Shown: positions 27,724 through 37,014 of the stretch, piece by piece | Layout: each line of letters begins with the position of its first letter | Numbering within the stretch: position 1 is the first letter of the stretch | Source: Microbaculum marinisediminis | Lineage (GTDB): Bacteria > Pseudomonadota > Alphaproteobacteria > Rhizobiales > Tepidamorphaceae | NCBI RefSeq assembly: GCF_025397915.1 | Contig: NZ_JALIDZ010000014.1 | Coordinates: forward strand, 33,494 to 97,493 | Reading direction: 5' to 3' | DNA: 64,000 bases | Made by a program: the position numbers and the translations under genes | Notes under the pieces: model-generated | Told to the model about the DNA's origin: nothing | The model's input: the letters and a program-made list of their open reading frames with translations, nothing else | The model's database searches: none

Positions 27724-29394
27724 ATGAAGTCTGATATCGAGATCGCCCGCGCGGCCAGCATGAAGCCAATCATGGACATTGCCGGCACGCTGGGCGTCCC
27801 GACCGACGCCGTTCTGCAATACGGGCCCTACAAGGCGAAGATTTCCCTGGATTACATTTCAAGCCTGGCCGACAGGCCCGACGGCAACCTGATCCTCGTC
27901 ACGGCGATGACCCCGACGCCGGCCGGCGAAGGCAAGACGACGACGACGGTGGGCCTCGGCGACGGCCTCAACCGCATCGGCAAGAACGCCATCATGTGCC
28001 TGCGCGAGCCCTCGCTCGGCCCCTGCTTCGGCATGAAGGGCGGCGCGGCCGGCGGCGGCCATGCCCAGGTCGTGCCGATGGAGGACATCAACCTCCATTT
28101 CACCGGCGACTTCCACGCCATCACCTCGGCCAACAACCTGCTGGCTGCGCTGGTCGACAACCACATCTACTGGGGCAACGGCTGCGCGATCGACGTGCGC
28201 CGCGTCGCCTGGCGCCGCGTCATCGACATGAACGACCGGGCCCTGCGCGAGATCGTCTGCTCTCTCGGCGGCGTCGCCAACGGCTTCCCGCGCGAGGCCG
28301 GCTTCGACATCACCGTCGCCTCGGAAGTGATGGCGATCCTGTGCCTGGCGATGGACCTGGAAGACCTCGAGCGCCGCCTCGGCAACATCGTCGTCGGCTA
28401 CACCCGCGACAAGACGCCGGTGACCGCGAAGGAGATAGAGGCCGCCGGCGCCATGACCGTCCTGCTCAAGGACGCGCTGATGCCGAACCTGGTGCAGACG
28501 CTGGAGAACAATCCCGCCTTCGTCCATGGCGGGCCGTTCGCCAATATCGCGCACGGCTGCAACACCGTGCTGGCCACGCGCACGGCGCTCAAGCTGGCCG
28601 AATTCGTGGTGACGGAGGCCGGTTTCGGCGCCGATCTGGGGGCCGAGAAGTTCTTCGACATCAAGTGCCGCAAGGCCGGCCTCAAACCCGCCGCCGCCGT
28701 CATCGTCGCCACCATCCGGGCGCTGAAGATGCATGGCGGGGTGAAGAAGGAGGATCTCGGCCAGGAGAACGTGGACGCGGTGAAGAAGGGCCTCGCCAAT
28801 CTCGGCCGGCATATCCGCAATGTCGGCCAGTTCGGCGTGCCGGCCGTCGTCGCCATCAACGCCTTCACCTCCGACACGGAGGCCGAGTTCAGGGCGGTGG
28901 AGGACTACTGCACGGAGCTGGGTGTCGAGGCGATCCCGTGCACGCACTGGGCCGACGGCGGCAAGGGCACCGAGGCGCTGGCGAAGAAGGTGGTGGAGCT
29001 GTCCGATTCCGGACGCTCGCAGTTCCGCCCGCTCTACGACGACGATCTGCCGCTGTGGGACAAGGTGCGTACGATCGCCCGCTCGATCTACGCCGCCGAG
29101 GACATCGTCGCCGACAAGGCGGTCCGTGACCAATTCAGGCAGCTTCAGGACCAGGGCTTCGGCCACTTCCCGATCTGCATGGCCAAGACGCAGTACTCGT
29201 TCTCGACCGATCCCAACCTCAAGGGCGCGCCGACCGGCCACGTGGTCGCGATCCGCGAGGTCCGGCTATCGGCCGGCGCCGAGTTCATCGTGGTGATCAC
29301 CGGCGAGATCATGACCATGCCCGGCCTGCCGCGCGTCCCGGCGGCCAATTCGATCCGGCTCGATGAAGCCGGTAACGTCGTCGGACTGTTCTGA
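27724..29394 (+). CDS. fhs: Formate-tetrahydrofolate ligase
   Basis: ATP-dependent activation of formate to 10-formyltetrahydrofolate, linking formate to the C1-folate pool. The 556-residue protein has the nucleotide loop [20 protein letters not shown], the folate-site signature [19 protein letters not shown] and the second signature NIAHGCNT preceded by [15 protein letters not shown] (27712-27718) sits five bases before the ATG, which selects this start over open frame further upstream. A formate dehydrogenase follows 104 bases downstream, so formate is either assimilated or oxidised by the products of one locus. Confidence 0.96.
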   Translation: MKSDIEIARAASMKPIMDIAGTLGVPTDAVLQYGPYKAKISLDYISSLADRPDGNLILVTAMTPTPAGEGKTTTTVGLGDGLNRIGKNAIMCLREPSLGPCFGMKGGAAGGGHAQVVPMEDINLHFTGDFHAITSANNLLAALVDNHIYWGNGCAIDVRRVAWRRVIDMNDRALREIVCSLGGVANGFPREAGFDITVASEVMAILCLAMDLEDLERRLGNIVVGYTRDKTPVTAKEIEAAGAMTVLLKDALMPNLVQTLENNPAFVHGGPFANIAHGCNTVLATRTALKLAEFVVTEAGFGADLGAEKFFDIKCRKAGLKPAAAVIVATIRALKMHGGVKKEDLGQENVDAVKKGLANLGRHIRNVGQFGVPAVVAINAFTSDTEAEFRAVEDYCTELGVEAIPCTHWADGGKGTEALAKKVVELSDSGRSQFRPLYDDDLPLWDKVRTIARSIYAAEDIVADKAVRDQFRQLQDQGFGHFPICMAKTQYSFSTDPNLKGAPTGHVVAIREVRLSAGAEFIVVITGEIMTMPGLPRVPAANSIRLDEAGNVVGLF

Positions 29395-29498
29395 TCGCGT
29401 TAGACGATTCGAAACCACACAGACTGGAAGACGGACCGGTCGGGACCTAGTTTCCCGCCCGGCCCCAATCCAACGGCAGGCGGATGACCCGGAGAGCC

Positions 29499-31229
29499 AT
29501 GAACGACCAGGCGAGCCCCCCCAGAGACCGGACAATGCCCCGTGGTGGGCCCCATGGTGGGCCCCATGGCGGAAACGGCCCCGGCAAGCGCCGCCGCGGC
29601 TACGGCCCCAAGGGCCGCGAGCTTGACGCGACGGCGCAGGACCAGGTGCTGGCGCTGCTCGGCGACCGGCCGCGCCGCCGCGACCTGCTGATCGAGTATC
29701 TGCACCTGATCCAGGACGAATACGGCTGCCTCGCCGCCGGCCACCTGATGGCGCTTGCCGACGAGATGCGGCTGTCGCAGGCCGAGGTCTACGAGGTCGC
29801 GACCTTCTACGCCCATTTCGACGTGGTGAAGGAGGGCGAGGCGCCGCCCGCGCCGATGGCGATCCGGGTGTGCGATTCCCTGCCCTGCATGATGGCCGGC
29901 GCCGAGGCGCTGTGTTCAGCGCTGGCGGCGAACCACGACCCGGCCGCTGTCCGCGTCGTTCGTGCCCCCTGCATGGGCCGCTGCGACAACGCGCCGGTCT
30001 GCGAGGTCGGCCACCGCCACGTCGACCACGCCACGCCGGAATCCGTCGCCGATATCGTGACGTCCGCGGACCATCACCCGGTGATCCCGGACTACCAGGT
30101 CCTCGAGGGCTACCTGTCCGAAGGCGGCTACGGCGAACTCGAGCGCGTCCGCTCCGGCGCGCTGACCTTCGACGCCGTGTCGACGACGATCGCCGAATCC
30201 GGCCTGCGCGGTCTCGGCGGCGCCGGCTTTCCCTCGGCGAAGAAATGGGACTTCGTCCGCTCCGCCCCCGCGCCCCGGCTGATGTGCGTCAACGCCGACG
30301 AGGGCGAGCCCGGCACCATCAAGGACCGGTATTACCTCGAGATGCGGCCCCACCAGTTCCTCGAAGGCATGCTGATCGCCGCCCATGCGGTCGAAGTCGA
30401 GCACATCTATGTCTACCTGCGCGACGAATATCCTGCCGCCCGCGAGATCCTGCGTCGGGAGATTGCCGCGATCGAAGCCGCGGGAATTGCCGCGCCGGGC
30501 TATATCGAGCTGCGCCGCGGCGCCGGCGCCTATATCTGCGGCGAGGAATCGGCGCTGATCGAATCCATCGAGGGCAAGCGCGGCCTGCCGCGCCACCGCC
30601 CGCCCTATGTCGCGACCGTCGGCGCCTTCGGCCGGCCGACCCTCGTTCACAACATCGAGACGCTCTACTGGATGCCGCCGATCCTGAAGAACGGGGCTGA
30701 GTGGTTCGCCGCTCAGGGCAAGCCCGGCCACAAGGGGCCGCGCTCCTATTCCGTTTCCGGCCGGGTCAGGAGCCCCGGCGTCAAGGTCGCCCCCGCCGGC
30801 ATCACCGTGCGCGCGCTGATCGAGGAGCACTGCGGCGGCATGGCGGACGGCCACACGTTCGCCGCCTACCTGCCCGGCGGTGCCTCCGGCGGCATCCTAC
30901 CGGCCGCGATGGGCGACCTGCCGCTCGATTTCGGCGAGCTGGAGAAGTACGGCTGCTTCGTCGGCTCCCATGCCGTGGTGATCCTGTCGGACCAGGACGA
31001 CGTGCGCGACGCCGCGCTCAACCTCCTGAAGTTCTTCGAGGACGAGAGCTGCGGCCAGTGCACGCCCTGCCGCGCCGGCTGCGAAAAGGCGGTCAAGCTG
31101 ATGGAATCCGGCCGTTTCGACGATCCGTTGCTCGAGGAGCTGTGCCAGACGATGGCCGACGCCTCGATCTGCGGCCTCGGCCAGGCTGCCCCGAACCCGA
31201 TCCGCTCCGTGCGCAAGTTCTTTGGCTGA
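29499..31229 (+). CDS. fdh1B: NAD-dependent formate dehydrogenase beta subunit (fused NuoE-NuoF)
   Basis: Diaphorase subunit passing electrons from formate to NAD. The 576-residue protein is a fusion: an N-terminal NuoE-like [2Fe-2S] domain (ligands in RVCDSLPCMMAG and VRAPCMGRCDNAPVC, about residues 125-175), then a NuoF-like part with FMN/NADH-site motifs (GLRGLGGAGFPSAKKWDF, VNADEGEPGTIKDR, GAGAYICGEESALIES) and a C-terminal [4Fe-4S] site (ESCGQCTPCRAGCEKA, then ASICGLGQAAP). This fused form is that of Methylobacterium Fdh1. The N-terminus carries a short repeated Gly-Pro-His stretch (GGPHGGPHGG). ATG at 29499 is preferred over 29484 because GGAGAG precedes it. Ten bases separate it from the alpha gene. 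Confidence 0.94.
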   Translation: MNDQASPPRDRTMPRGGPHGGPHGGNGPGKRRRGYGPKGRELDATAQDQVLALLGDRPRRRDLLIEYLHLIQDEYGCLAAGHLMALADEMRLSQAEVYEVATFYAHFDVVKEGEAPPAPMAIRVCDSLPCMMAGAEALCSALAANHDPAAVRVVRAPCMGRCDNAPVCEVGHRHVDHATPESVADIVTSADHHPVIPDYQVLEGYLSEGGYGELERVRSGALTFDAVSTTIAESGLRGLGGAGFPSAKKWDFVRSAPAPRLMCVNADEGEPGTIKDRYYLEMRPHQFLEGMLIAAHAVEVEHIYVYLRDEYPAAREILRREIAAIEAAGIAAPGYIELRRGAGAYICGEESALIESIEGKRGLPRHRPPYVATVGAFGRPTLVHNIETLYWMPPILKNGAEWFAAQGKPGHKGPRSYSVSGRVRSPGVKVAPAGITVRALIEEHCGGMADGHTFAAYLPGGASGGILPAAMGDLPLDFGELEKYGCFVGSHAVVILSDQDDVRDAALNLLKFFEDESCGQCTPCRAGCEKAVKLMESGRFDDPLLEELCQTMADASICGLGQAAPNPIRSVRKFFG

Positions 31230-31239
31230 GGACAACGCC

Positions 31240-34020
31240 ATGACCGAACACGTCCGCTTCACCCTCGACGGCCGCGAGGTCGAGGCCGCGTCCGACGAGA
31301 CGATCTGGCAGGTCGCCCAGCGGCTCGGCACCGACATTCCGCACCTGTGCTATGCGCCCGAGCCCGGCTACCGCGCCGACGGCAATTGCCGCGCCTGCAT
31401 GGTCGAGATCGAGGGCGAGCGCACGCTAACCGCTTCCTGCGTGCGCAAGCCGGCCGCCGGCATGGTGGTGAAGACCGCGTCCGATCGCGCCGAGACGGCG
31501 CGCGCGATGGTGATGGAACTGCTGATCGCCGATCAGCCGGCAAAGGCCGACGCACACGATCCTTCGTCGAAGCTCTGGTCCTGGGCCGAGCGCATCGGCG
31601 TCACCGAGAGCCGGTTTCCGGCACATACGCCCGCCGAGGTGCCCGCGCCCGATCCCAGCCATCCGGCCATGCGGGTCAATCTCGACGCCTGCATCCACTG
31701 CAACCTGTGTGTCCGCGCCTGCCGAGAGGTGCAGGTCAACGACGTGATCGGCATGTCCGGCCGCGGCCACCACGCCAGGATCTCGTTCGATTTCGACGAC
31801 CCGATGGGCGCCTCGACCTGTGTCGCCTGCGGCGAGTGCGTGCAGGCCTGCCCGACCGGCGCGCTGATGGAGGCGCGCCTGCTGGGCGAGGACGGCGTCC
31901 GCGTCGCATTCGAAGAGGAAACGATCCAGTCCGGCTGCCCGTTCTGCGGCGTCGGCTGCCAGATCGACTATCACGTCGCCGACGGCAAGATCCTATATGC
32001 CGACGGCGCGCCCGGCCCGGCGAACCAGAACCGACTTTGCGTCAAGGGCCGCTTCGGCTTCGACTATCAGTCCAGCCCCGAACGGCTCACCGTGCCGCTG
32101 ATCCGCCGCGACGACGCGCCGAAGGACACGGATCTGCGGCTCGATCCCGCCAATCCCTACACCCATTTCCGCGAGGCGACCTGGGAAGAAGCCCTCGACC
32201 GCGCCGCCGCCGGCCTGAAGACGGTGATCGACCAAGACGGCCCCTCGGCGCTGGCCGGCTTCGGCTCGGCCAAGTGCTCGAACGAGGAAGCCTATCTGTT
32301 CCAGAAGCTGGTGCGCGTCGGCTTCGGCACCAACAATGTCGACCACTGCACCAGGCTGTGCCACGCCTCGTCCGTCGCCGCGCTCATGGAGGCGATCGGC
32401 ACCGGCGCGGTGACGGCGCCGTTCAACGCGGCCGCCGACGCCGAGGTCATCATCGTCATCGGCGCCAACCCGACCGAGAACCACCCGGTCGCGGCGACCT
32501 TCATCAAGAACGCGGCGAAAGCCGGCAAGCGGCTCTACGTCATGGATCCGCGCCGGCAGATGCTGTCGCGCCACGCCACCCGCCACCTGCAGTTCAAGCC
32601 GGGCGCCGACGTCGCCCTGCTCAACGCGATGATCCACACGATCATCGAGGAAAACCTGTACGACCGGCAGTATGTCGCCGCCCGCACCCACGGCTTCGAG
32701 GAGCTGGTCCGCAATGTTCGCCAGTTCCCGCCGGAGAAGATGGAAGAGGTCTGCGGCATTCCCGCCGAGGTGATCCGCGAGGTCGCGCGCGACTACGCCC
32801 GCTCCGAAGCCTCGATCATCTTCTGGGGCATGGGCGTGTCGCAGCACGTGCACGGCACCGACAACGCCCGCTGCCTGATCCAGCTCGCGCTGATCACCGG
32901 CCAGGTCGGCCGCCCGGGCACCGGCCTGCATCCCCTGCGCGGCCAGAACAACGTGCAGGGCGCTTCCGACGCGGGGCTGATCCCGATGGTCTACCCCGAC
33001 TATCAGTCGGTCGCGAAGGCGGAGATCCGCAACCTGTTCGAGGATTTCTGGGGCACGGACCTCGATCCGGAACCCGGCCTCACCGTCGTCGAGATCATGG
33101 ACGCGATCCACGCCGACGAGATCAAGGCGATGTACGTTCTGGGCGAGAACCCGGCGATGTCGGACCCCGACCAGAACCATGCCCGCGCCGCGCTGGCCAA
33201 GCTGGACCATCTCGTCGTCCAGGACATCTTCCTGACCGAGACCGCCTATTACGCCGACGTGATCCTGCCGGCGACGAGCTACTACGAGAAGTGGGGCACC
33301 TTCACCAACACCAACCGGCAGGTTCAGATCGGCGAGCCGGTCGTCGCTCCGCCCGGCCAGGCGCGGCCGGACTGGCACACCGTTCAGGAGATCGCCCGCC
33401 GGCTCGGCCTCGACTGGGCCTACGAGGGCCCGGCGCAGGTCTTCGCCGAGATGAGCCAGGTGATGCCGTCGCTGAACAACATCACCTGGGACCGGCTGGT
33501 GCGCGAGCGCTGCGTCACCTATCCGTGCGACAGCGAGGATGGCCCGGGCAGCGAGATCCTGTTCGCCGAATCCTTCCCCACAGAGGACGGCCGGGCCAAG
33601 ATCGTCCCGACAAACATCGTCCCGCCCGACGAGCTGCCGGACGCCGACTATCCGATGGTGCTCACCACCGGCCGCCTGCTGGAGCACTGGCACACCGGCG
33701 CTATGACCCGCCGCGCCTCCGTCCTCGAAGCGATCGAGCCGGAGCCGACCGTTGCCATGAACCCGCGCCAGCTGCGCGACATGGGGCTAGAGGCCGGCGA
33801 CACGGTCAGGGTCTCCACCCGCCGCGGCGAGATCGAGCTGAAGGCGCGCCGCGACCGAAACGTGCCGCAGGGCATGCTGTTCATCCCCTTCTGCTTCGAG
33901 GACGCGGCGGCCAACAAGCTGACCAACCCGCAGCTCGATCCCTTTGGCAAGATCCCCGAGTTCAAGTTCTGCGCCGCCCGCGTGGAACGCGTCGGGGAAA
34001 CGGCGGAAGCGGCGCAGTAG
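31240..34020 (+). CDS. fdh1A: NAD-dependent formate dehydrogenase alpha subunit (Mo/W)
   Basis: Catalytic subunit, 926 residues. Domain order: N-terminal plant-type [2Fe-2S] domain (CYAPEPGYRADGNCRACMVE), His-Cys loop, two [4Fe-4S] clusters (CIHCNLCVRACREVQ; CVACGECVQACPTGA), one more [4Fe-4S] (CPFCGVGCQIDY), then the bis-MGD domain. The metal ligand is Cys374 in DHCTRLCHASS, so this is a Cys and not a selenocysteine enzyme. The Arg in GQVGRPGTGLHPLRGQNNVQG is conserved. No fdsC or fdsD accessory gene follows. Whether tungsten or molybdenum is used cannot be told from sequence. The TTG upstream (31222) overlaps the beta gene and is less likely as start. Confidence 0.94.
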   Translation: MTEHVRFTLDGREVEAASDETIWQVAQRLGTDIPHLCYAPEPGYRADGNCRACMVEIEGERTLTASCVRKPAAGMVVKTASDRAETARAMVMELLIADQPAKADAHDPSSKLWSWAERIGVTESRFPAHTPAEVPAPDPSHPAMRVNLDACIHCNLCVRACREVQVNDVIGMSGRGHHARISFDFDDPMGASTCVACGECVQACPTGALMEARLLGEDGVRVAFEEETIQSGCPFCGVGCQIDYHVADGKILYADGAPGPANQNRLCVKGRFGFDYQSSPERLTVPLIRRDDAPKDTDLRLDPANPYTHFREATWEEALDRAAAGLKTVIDQDGPSALAGFGSAKCSNEEAYLFQKLVRVGFGTNNVDHCTRLCHASSVAALMEAIGTGAVTAPFNAAADAEVIIVIGANPTENHPVAATFIKNAAKAGKRLYVMDPRRQMLSRHATRHLQFKPGADVALLNAMIHTIIEENLYDRQYVAARTHGFEELVRNVRQFPPEKMEEVCGIPAEVIREVARDYARSEASIIFWGMGVSQHVHGTDNARCLIQLALITGQVGRPGTGLHPLRGQNNVQGASDAGLIPMVYPDYQSVAKAEIRNLFEDFWGTDLDPEPGLTVVEIMDAIHADEIKAMYVLGENPAMSDPDQNHARAALAKLDHLVVQDIFLTETAYYADVILPATSYYEKWGTFTNTNRQVQIGEPVVAPPGQARPDWHTVQEIARRLGLDWAYEGPAQVFAEMSQVMPSLNNITWDRLVRERCVTYPCDSEDGPGSEILFAESFPTEDGRAKIVPTNIVPPDELPDADYPMVLTTGRLLEHWHTGAMTRRASVLEAIEPEPTVAMNPRQLRDMGLEAGDTVRVSTRRGEIELKARRDRNVPQGMLFIPFCFEDAAANKLTNPQLDPFGKIPEFKFCAARVERVGETAEAAQ

Positions 34021-34649
34021 AGGGGACGGGATTGCCGGGTCAGGCCCAGGCATGACAATAGGGAGCCACGCGGCAACCGCCCATTGGGCCCTGGATCAAG
34101 TCCAGGGCACGCCTCTGTTCATGGGGCACGGCCTGAGCGACAAACACAAGCCGCGTGTCCCGGACCCGATCCGGGACCCATTCGGCGTAACCGCGCGGGA
34201 TTGCCCTGGAGGCGGAAAGCGGCGCCCGCGAACGCTCGTCCGCGTCACCCCGCTCGTCATTGTCGGGCTTGTCCCGGCAATCCATGAACACCGACGCCTG
34301 CGTTCCGTTACCAGCGACGATGGCCATGGATGCCCGGAACACGTCCGGGCATGACAGCGGGGAGCCCATGGCAACCACCCACTGGGCCCCGGATCAAGTC
34401 CAGGGCGCGCCTCTGGTCATGGGGCACGGCCGAAGCGACAAACACAAGCCGCGTGTCCCGGACCTGATCCGGGACCCATTCGGCCCCTCCACGTGGAATT
34501 GCCCTAGAGGCGGAAAGCAGCGCCCGCGAATACTCGTCCGCATCACTCCGCTCGTCATTGTCGGGCCTGAACCGGCAATCTCCGGCGTATGGCACGAGAT
34601 GCCCGGGTCACGCCCGGGCATGACCAGTGTTTGGAAAGGGCACGGCCCA
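34021..34649. repeat. Gene-free block with two tandem copies of a hairpin-rich repeat
   Basis: The 629 bases between fdh1A and the glycosyltransferase hold no credible gene. Copy 1 spans about 34051-34349 and copy 2 about 34350-34618. The cores align at an offset of 298 bases over some 200 bases (for example AAGCCGCGTG at 34148 and 34446). Each copy holds a series of hairpins: GCCCTGGA-TCAAG-TCCAGGGC (34088-34108), TCCCGGACCCGATCCGGGA, a CGGGCTTGTCCCG element, and a CCCGGAACACGTCCGGG element ending in GGGCATGAC. This is a REP/BIME-like mosaic. The first strong hairpin after fdh1A could also end its transcript. Confidence 0.85.
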
Positions 34650-35852
34650 TCAATCCGACACGAACGTATCGATGAGGTGCGTCCAGCGTTCGCAGGCGGC
34701 CTTGCGGCCGAAATCGCGCTCGGCGAGCGCCGCGATGCGGGGCTTGAGGCCCTGGTCCGCCGCGAAACGATCCCGCGCGGCGCGGATGGCAGCGGCGACC
34801 GCCGCCGCGTCGCCCTGAACGGCGATGCCGGCATCGTTGTCGTCGAGATAGTGCGCCAGCGCGCTGTCGGTCTCCATCAGCGCCAGCACCGGCAGGCCGG
34901 CGGCCATGTAGGTCATCAGCTTGCTCGGATAGGAGACACGGTGCATGCCGGGAACGAGCGAGATCACGCCGAGATCGGCGGCGCGCGTCAGCCGGAATGC
35001 CTCGTTGGAGGGCAGCCGCGGGGTGAAGCCGACATGGGCGAGGCCGCGCCGCGTTACCGTCTCGCGCAGCTTGTCCTCGGCGACGCCGGAGCCGATGAAC
35101 TGAAGCGTGATCCCCTCGTCCGGGCCGATCAGCGCCATCGCCTCGACCAGCAGGTCGAGGTTCTGGAAGCGGCCCAGATTGCCGGAGAACACCAGCCGGA
35201 AGACAGCGTCGTCCCGCTGCGGCGGCGGCTCGTCGCCGGACAGCTCGGCCTGGACGAAGTTGTTGACGACGTGGAACGCAACCGCCCCGTTGCCGCCCCT
35301 GTCGGCGATGGTGCGCATCATGTCGTCGGACAGGACGACGACGGCGGCCGAGCGCCGGCAGGTCCACGAGTCGACGGAGGCCAGCAGCCGGATCCAGAAG
35401 CGCTTCAGCGCGCCCGGGGTCTCGCCCGAGGCGTAGCGCCAGACCTCCGGATAGATGTCCTGGACGTGATAGAGGAAGCGGGCGCCGGACCCGCGCGCGG
35501 ACAGGACCCCGTAGAGCCCGCCGACGATCGGCGGCAGCGTGTTGGTCCACACCAGGTTGAACCGGTGGCGCGCCGCGTAGGACAGCACCGCGCTTTCGAA
35601 CAGGATCACGTTGAGAAGGCGGCGCAGGAAGCCGCCGGTTTCCCGCAGAAGTGGCAGGCGAATGATGCGCACGCCGCCCTTGAACTCGCGTTTCGGCAGC
35701 GTCTCTCCCTGCCGGCCCTGATAGGAGGGCTGGCCGGTCACGACATAGACTCGGTGCCCGCGCCCGGCGAGGTGCTCCGCCAGCGTGCGCAGCATCGAGC
35801 CGAGCGGCGGCGTGTCCGGCCAGTAGTGCCGATAGATGATGAGGATCTTCAC
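34650..35852 (-). CDS. wbuB: GT4 glycosyltransferase, WbuB-like (probable L-FucNAc transferase)
   Basis: Transfers a sugar to an undecaprenyl-linked glycan at the inner membrane. The 400-residue protein is a GT-B fold member with N-terminal MKILIIYRHYWPDTPPLGSM, the WbuB-type segment YHVQDIYPEVWRYASG, donor-site sequence RLVFSGNLGRFQNLDLLVEA and the E-x7-E region around SYPSKLMTYMAAGLPVLAL. WbuB proteins transfer N-acetyl-L-fucosamine and are usually encoded after fnlA-fnlB-fnlC; here capG and capF lie directly upstream (19 bases to capG). The donor assignment is inferred from that order. Confidence 0.85.
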   Translation of the reverse strand: MKILIIYRHYWPDTPPLGSMLRTLAEHLAGRGHRVYVVTGQPSYQGRQGETLPKREFKGGVRIIRLPLLRETGGFLRRLLNVILFESAVLSYAARHRFNLVWTNTLPPIVGGLYGVLSARGSGARFLYHVQDIYPEVWRYASGETPGALKRFWIRLLASVDSWTCRRSAAVVVLSDDMMRTIADRGGNGAVAFHVVNNFVQAELSGDEPPPQRDDAVFRLVFSGNLGRFQNLDLLVEAMALIGPDEGITLQFIGSGVAEDKLRETVTRRGLAHVGFTPRLPSNEAFRLTRAADLGVISLVPGMHRVSYPSKLMTYMAAGLPVLALMETDSALAHYLDDNDAGIAVQGDAAAVAAAIRAARDRFAADQGLKPRIAALAERDFGRKAACERWTHLIDTFVSD

Positions 35853-35871
35853 CTCGCCCCCCGACGCGCGA

Positions 35872-37014
35872 TCAGGAGGGACGCGGATCGATGCCGACCC
35901 AGCGATGCATCAGGCCCGCGGTGCCGAGCACCAGCGACACGACCCGTGCCGACGTGTCCGCGATCGTGTAGTCGGGCGGGCACACCGGCCGCTCGCCGGC
36001 GGCGAACCGCGCCGTCTGCCAGGACACCGCGTCGACGACGGTCTGCGCGTCGATCCCGGTCAAGAGCATCGCCCCGGCCTCGACGCCTTCCGGCCGCTCC
36101 GTGGCGTTCCGGAGCGACACCGCCGGAAAGCCGAGCATCGCCGCCTCCTCCGACAGCGTGCCGGAATCCGAGATCGTGCAGAAGGCGTTCTTCTGCAGCT
36201 TGACGTAGTCGAGCAGCCCGAACGGTTCGTGGAAGCGGACGCCGCCGATATCGTTGCCACCGATCTCGGTGCCGCCGGCCTCCTCCAGCCGCCGCTTCAG
36301 GCGCGGATGGGTCGACACCAGCACCGGCCGTTCGAAGGTCTCCGACAGCCGCGTCAGCGTCTCGGCGACCTTTGAAAGATGCGCCGGGTTGTCGACGGTC
36401 TCCTCGCGGTGGACGCTGGCGACGAGATAGTCGCGCGGCGCGATCTCCAGCCGCGACAGCACGTCGGAGGCCTCGATCCGGTCGGCGTAATGCTCCAGCA
36501 CCTCGCGCATCGGCGAGCCGGTCAGCGCGATGCGGCGGGCGGGAAGCCCCTCGGCGATCAGGTTGCGGCGGGCATGCTCGGTATAGACCAGATTGACGTC
36601 CGCGATGTGGTCGATCATCCGCCGGTTGATCTCTTCCGGCACGTTCCAGTCGAAGCAGCGGTTGCCCGCCTCCATGTGATAGACCGGCACGCGCATGCGC
36701 TTGGCCATGATCGCCGACAGCGCGGAATTGGTGTCCCCGAGCACGACCAGCGCGTCGGGCCGTTCCGCCGTCAGCACGCGCTCCGCGCCCGCCAGGATGT
36801 TGCCGAGCTGGGCGCCGAGGCTGTCCGACTTGACGTCGAGATGGTGGTCCGGGGCGCGCAGGCCCAGGTCCTCGAAGAATACGTCCGACAGCGTCCGGTC
36901 GTGGCTCTGGCCGGTATGCACCAGCACGTGCTCGCACGCCTCGTCGAGCCGGGCGATGACGCGCGACAGGCGGATGATCTCCGGCCGCGTGCCGAGGATG
37001 GTCATCACTTTCAT
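35872..37014 (-). CDS. capG: UDP-N-acetyl-L-pneumosamine/UDP-GlcNAc 2-epimerase, CapG/FnlC type
   Basis: C2 epimerase that gives UDP-N-acetyl-L-fucosamine in the last step of that route. The 380-residue protein has MTILGTRPEIIRLSRVI, LVLGDTNSALSAIMAKR, and the sequence MEAGNRCFDWNVPEEINRR, which is the CapG/FnlC form; ordinary WecB epimerases read VEAGLRT here. Also present are LVSTHPRLKRRLEE, ISDSGTLSEEAAMLGFPAV and the late RPEGVEAG loop. It overlaps capF by four bases (ATGA 37011-37014), confirming the start and the operon. Confidence 0.93.
   Translation of the reverse strand: MKVMTILGTRPEIIRLSRVIARLDEACEHVLVHTGQSHDRTLSDVFFEDLGLRAPDHHLDVKSDSLGAQLGNILAGAERVLTAERPDALVVLGDTNSALSAIMAKRMRVPVYHMEAGNRCFDWNVPEEINRRMIDHIADVNLVYTEHARRNLIAEGLPARRIALTGSPMREVLEHYADRIEASDVLSRLEIAPRDYLVASVHREETVDNPAHLSKVAETLTRLSETFERPVLVSTHPRLKRRLEEAGGTEIGGNDIGGVRFHEPFGLLDYVKLQKNAFCTISDSGTLSEEAAMLGFPAVSLRNATERPEGVEAGAMLLTGIDAQTVVDAVSWQTARFAAGERPVCPPDYTIADTSARVVSLVLGTAGLMHRWVGIDPRPS

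Noticed and set aside
32347..32361. Possible selenocysteine in the formate dehydrogenase alpha subunit
   Set aside because: The codon at the metal ligand position is TGC, not TGA, so the ligand is Cys374.
34021..34649. Small genes in the repeat block (for example frames of 60-150 codons on either strand)
   Set aside because: The frames run through tandem hairpin repeats, occur on both strands, and differ between repeat copies; no protein family or ribosome site supports them.
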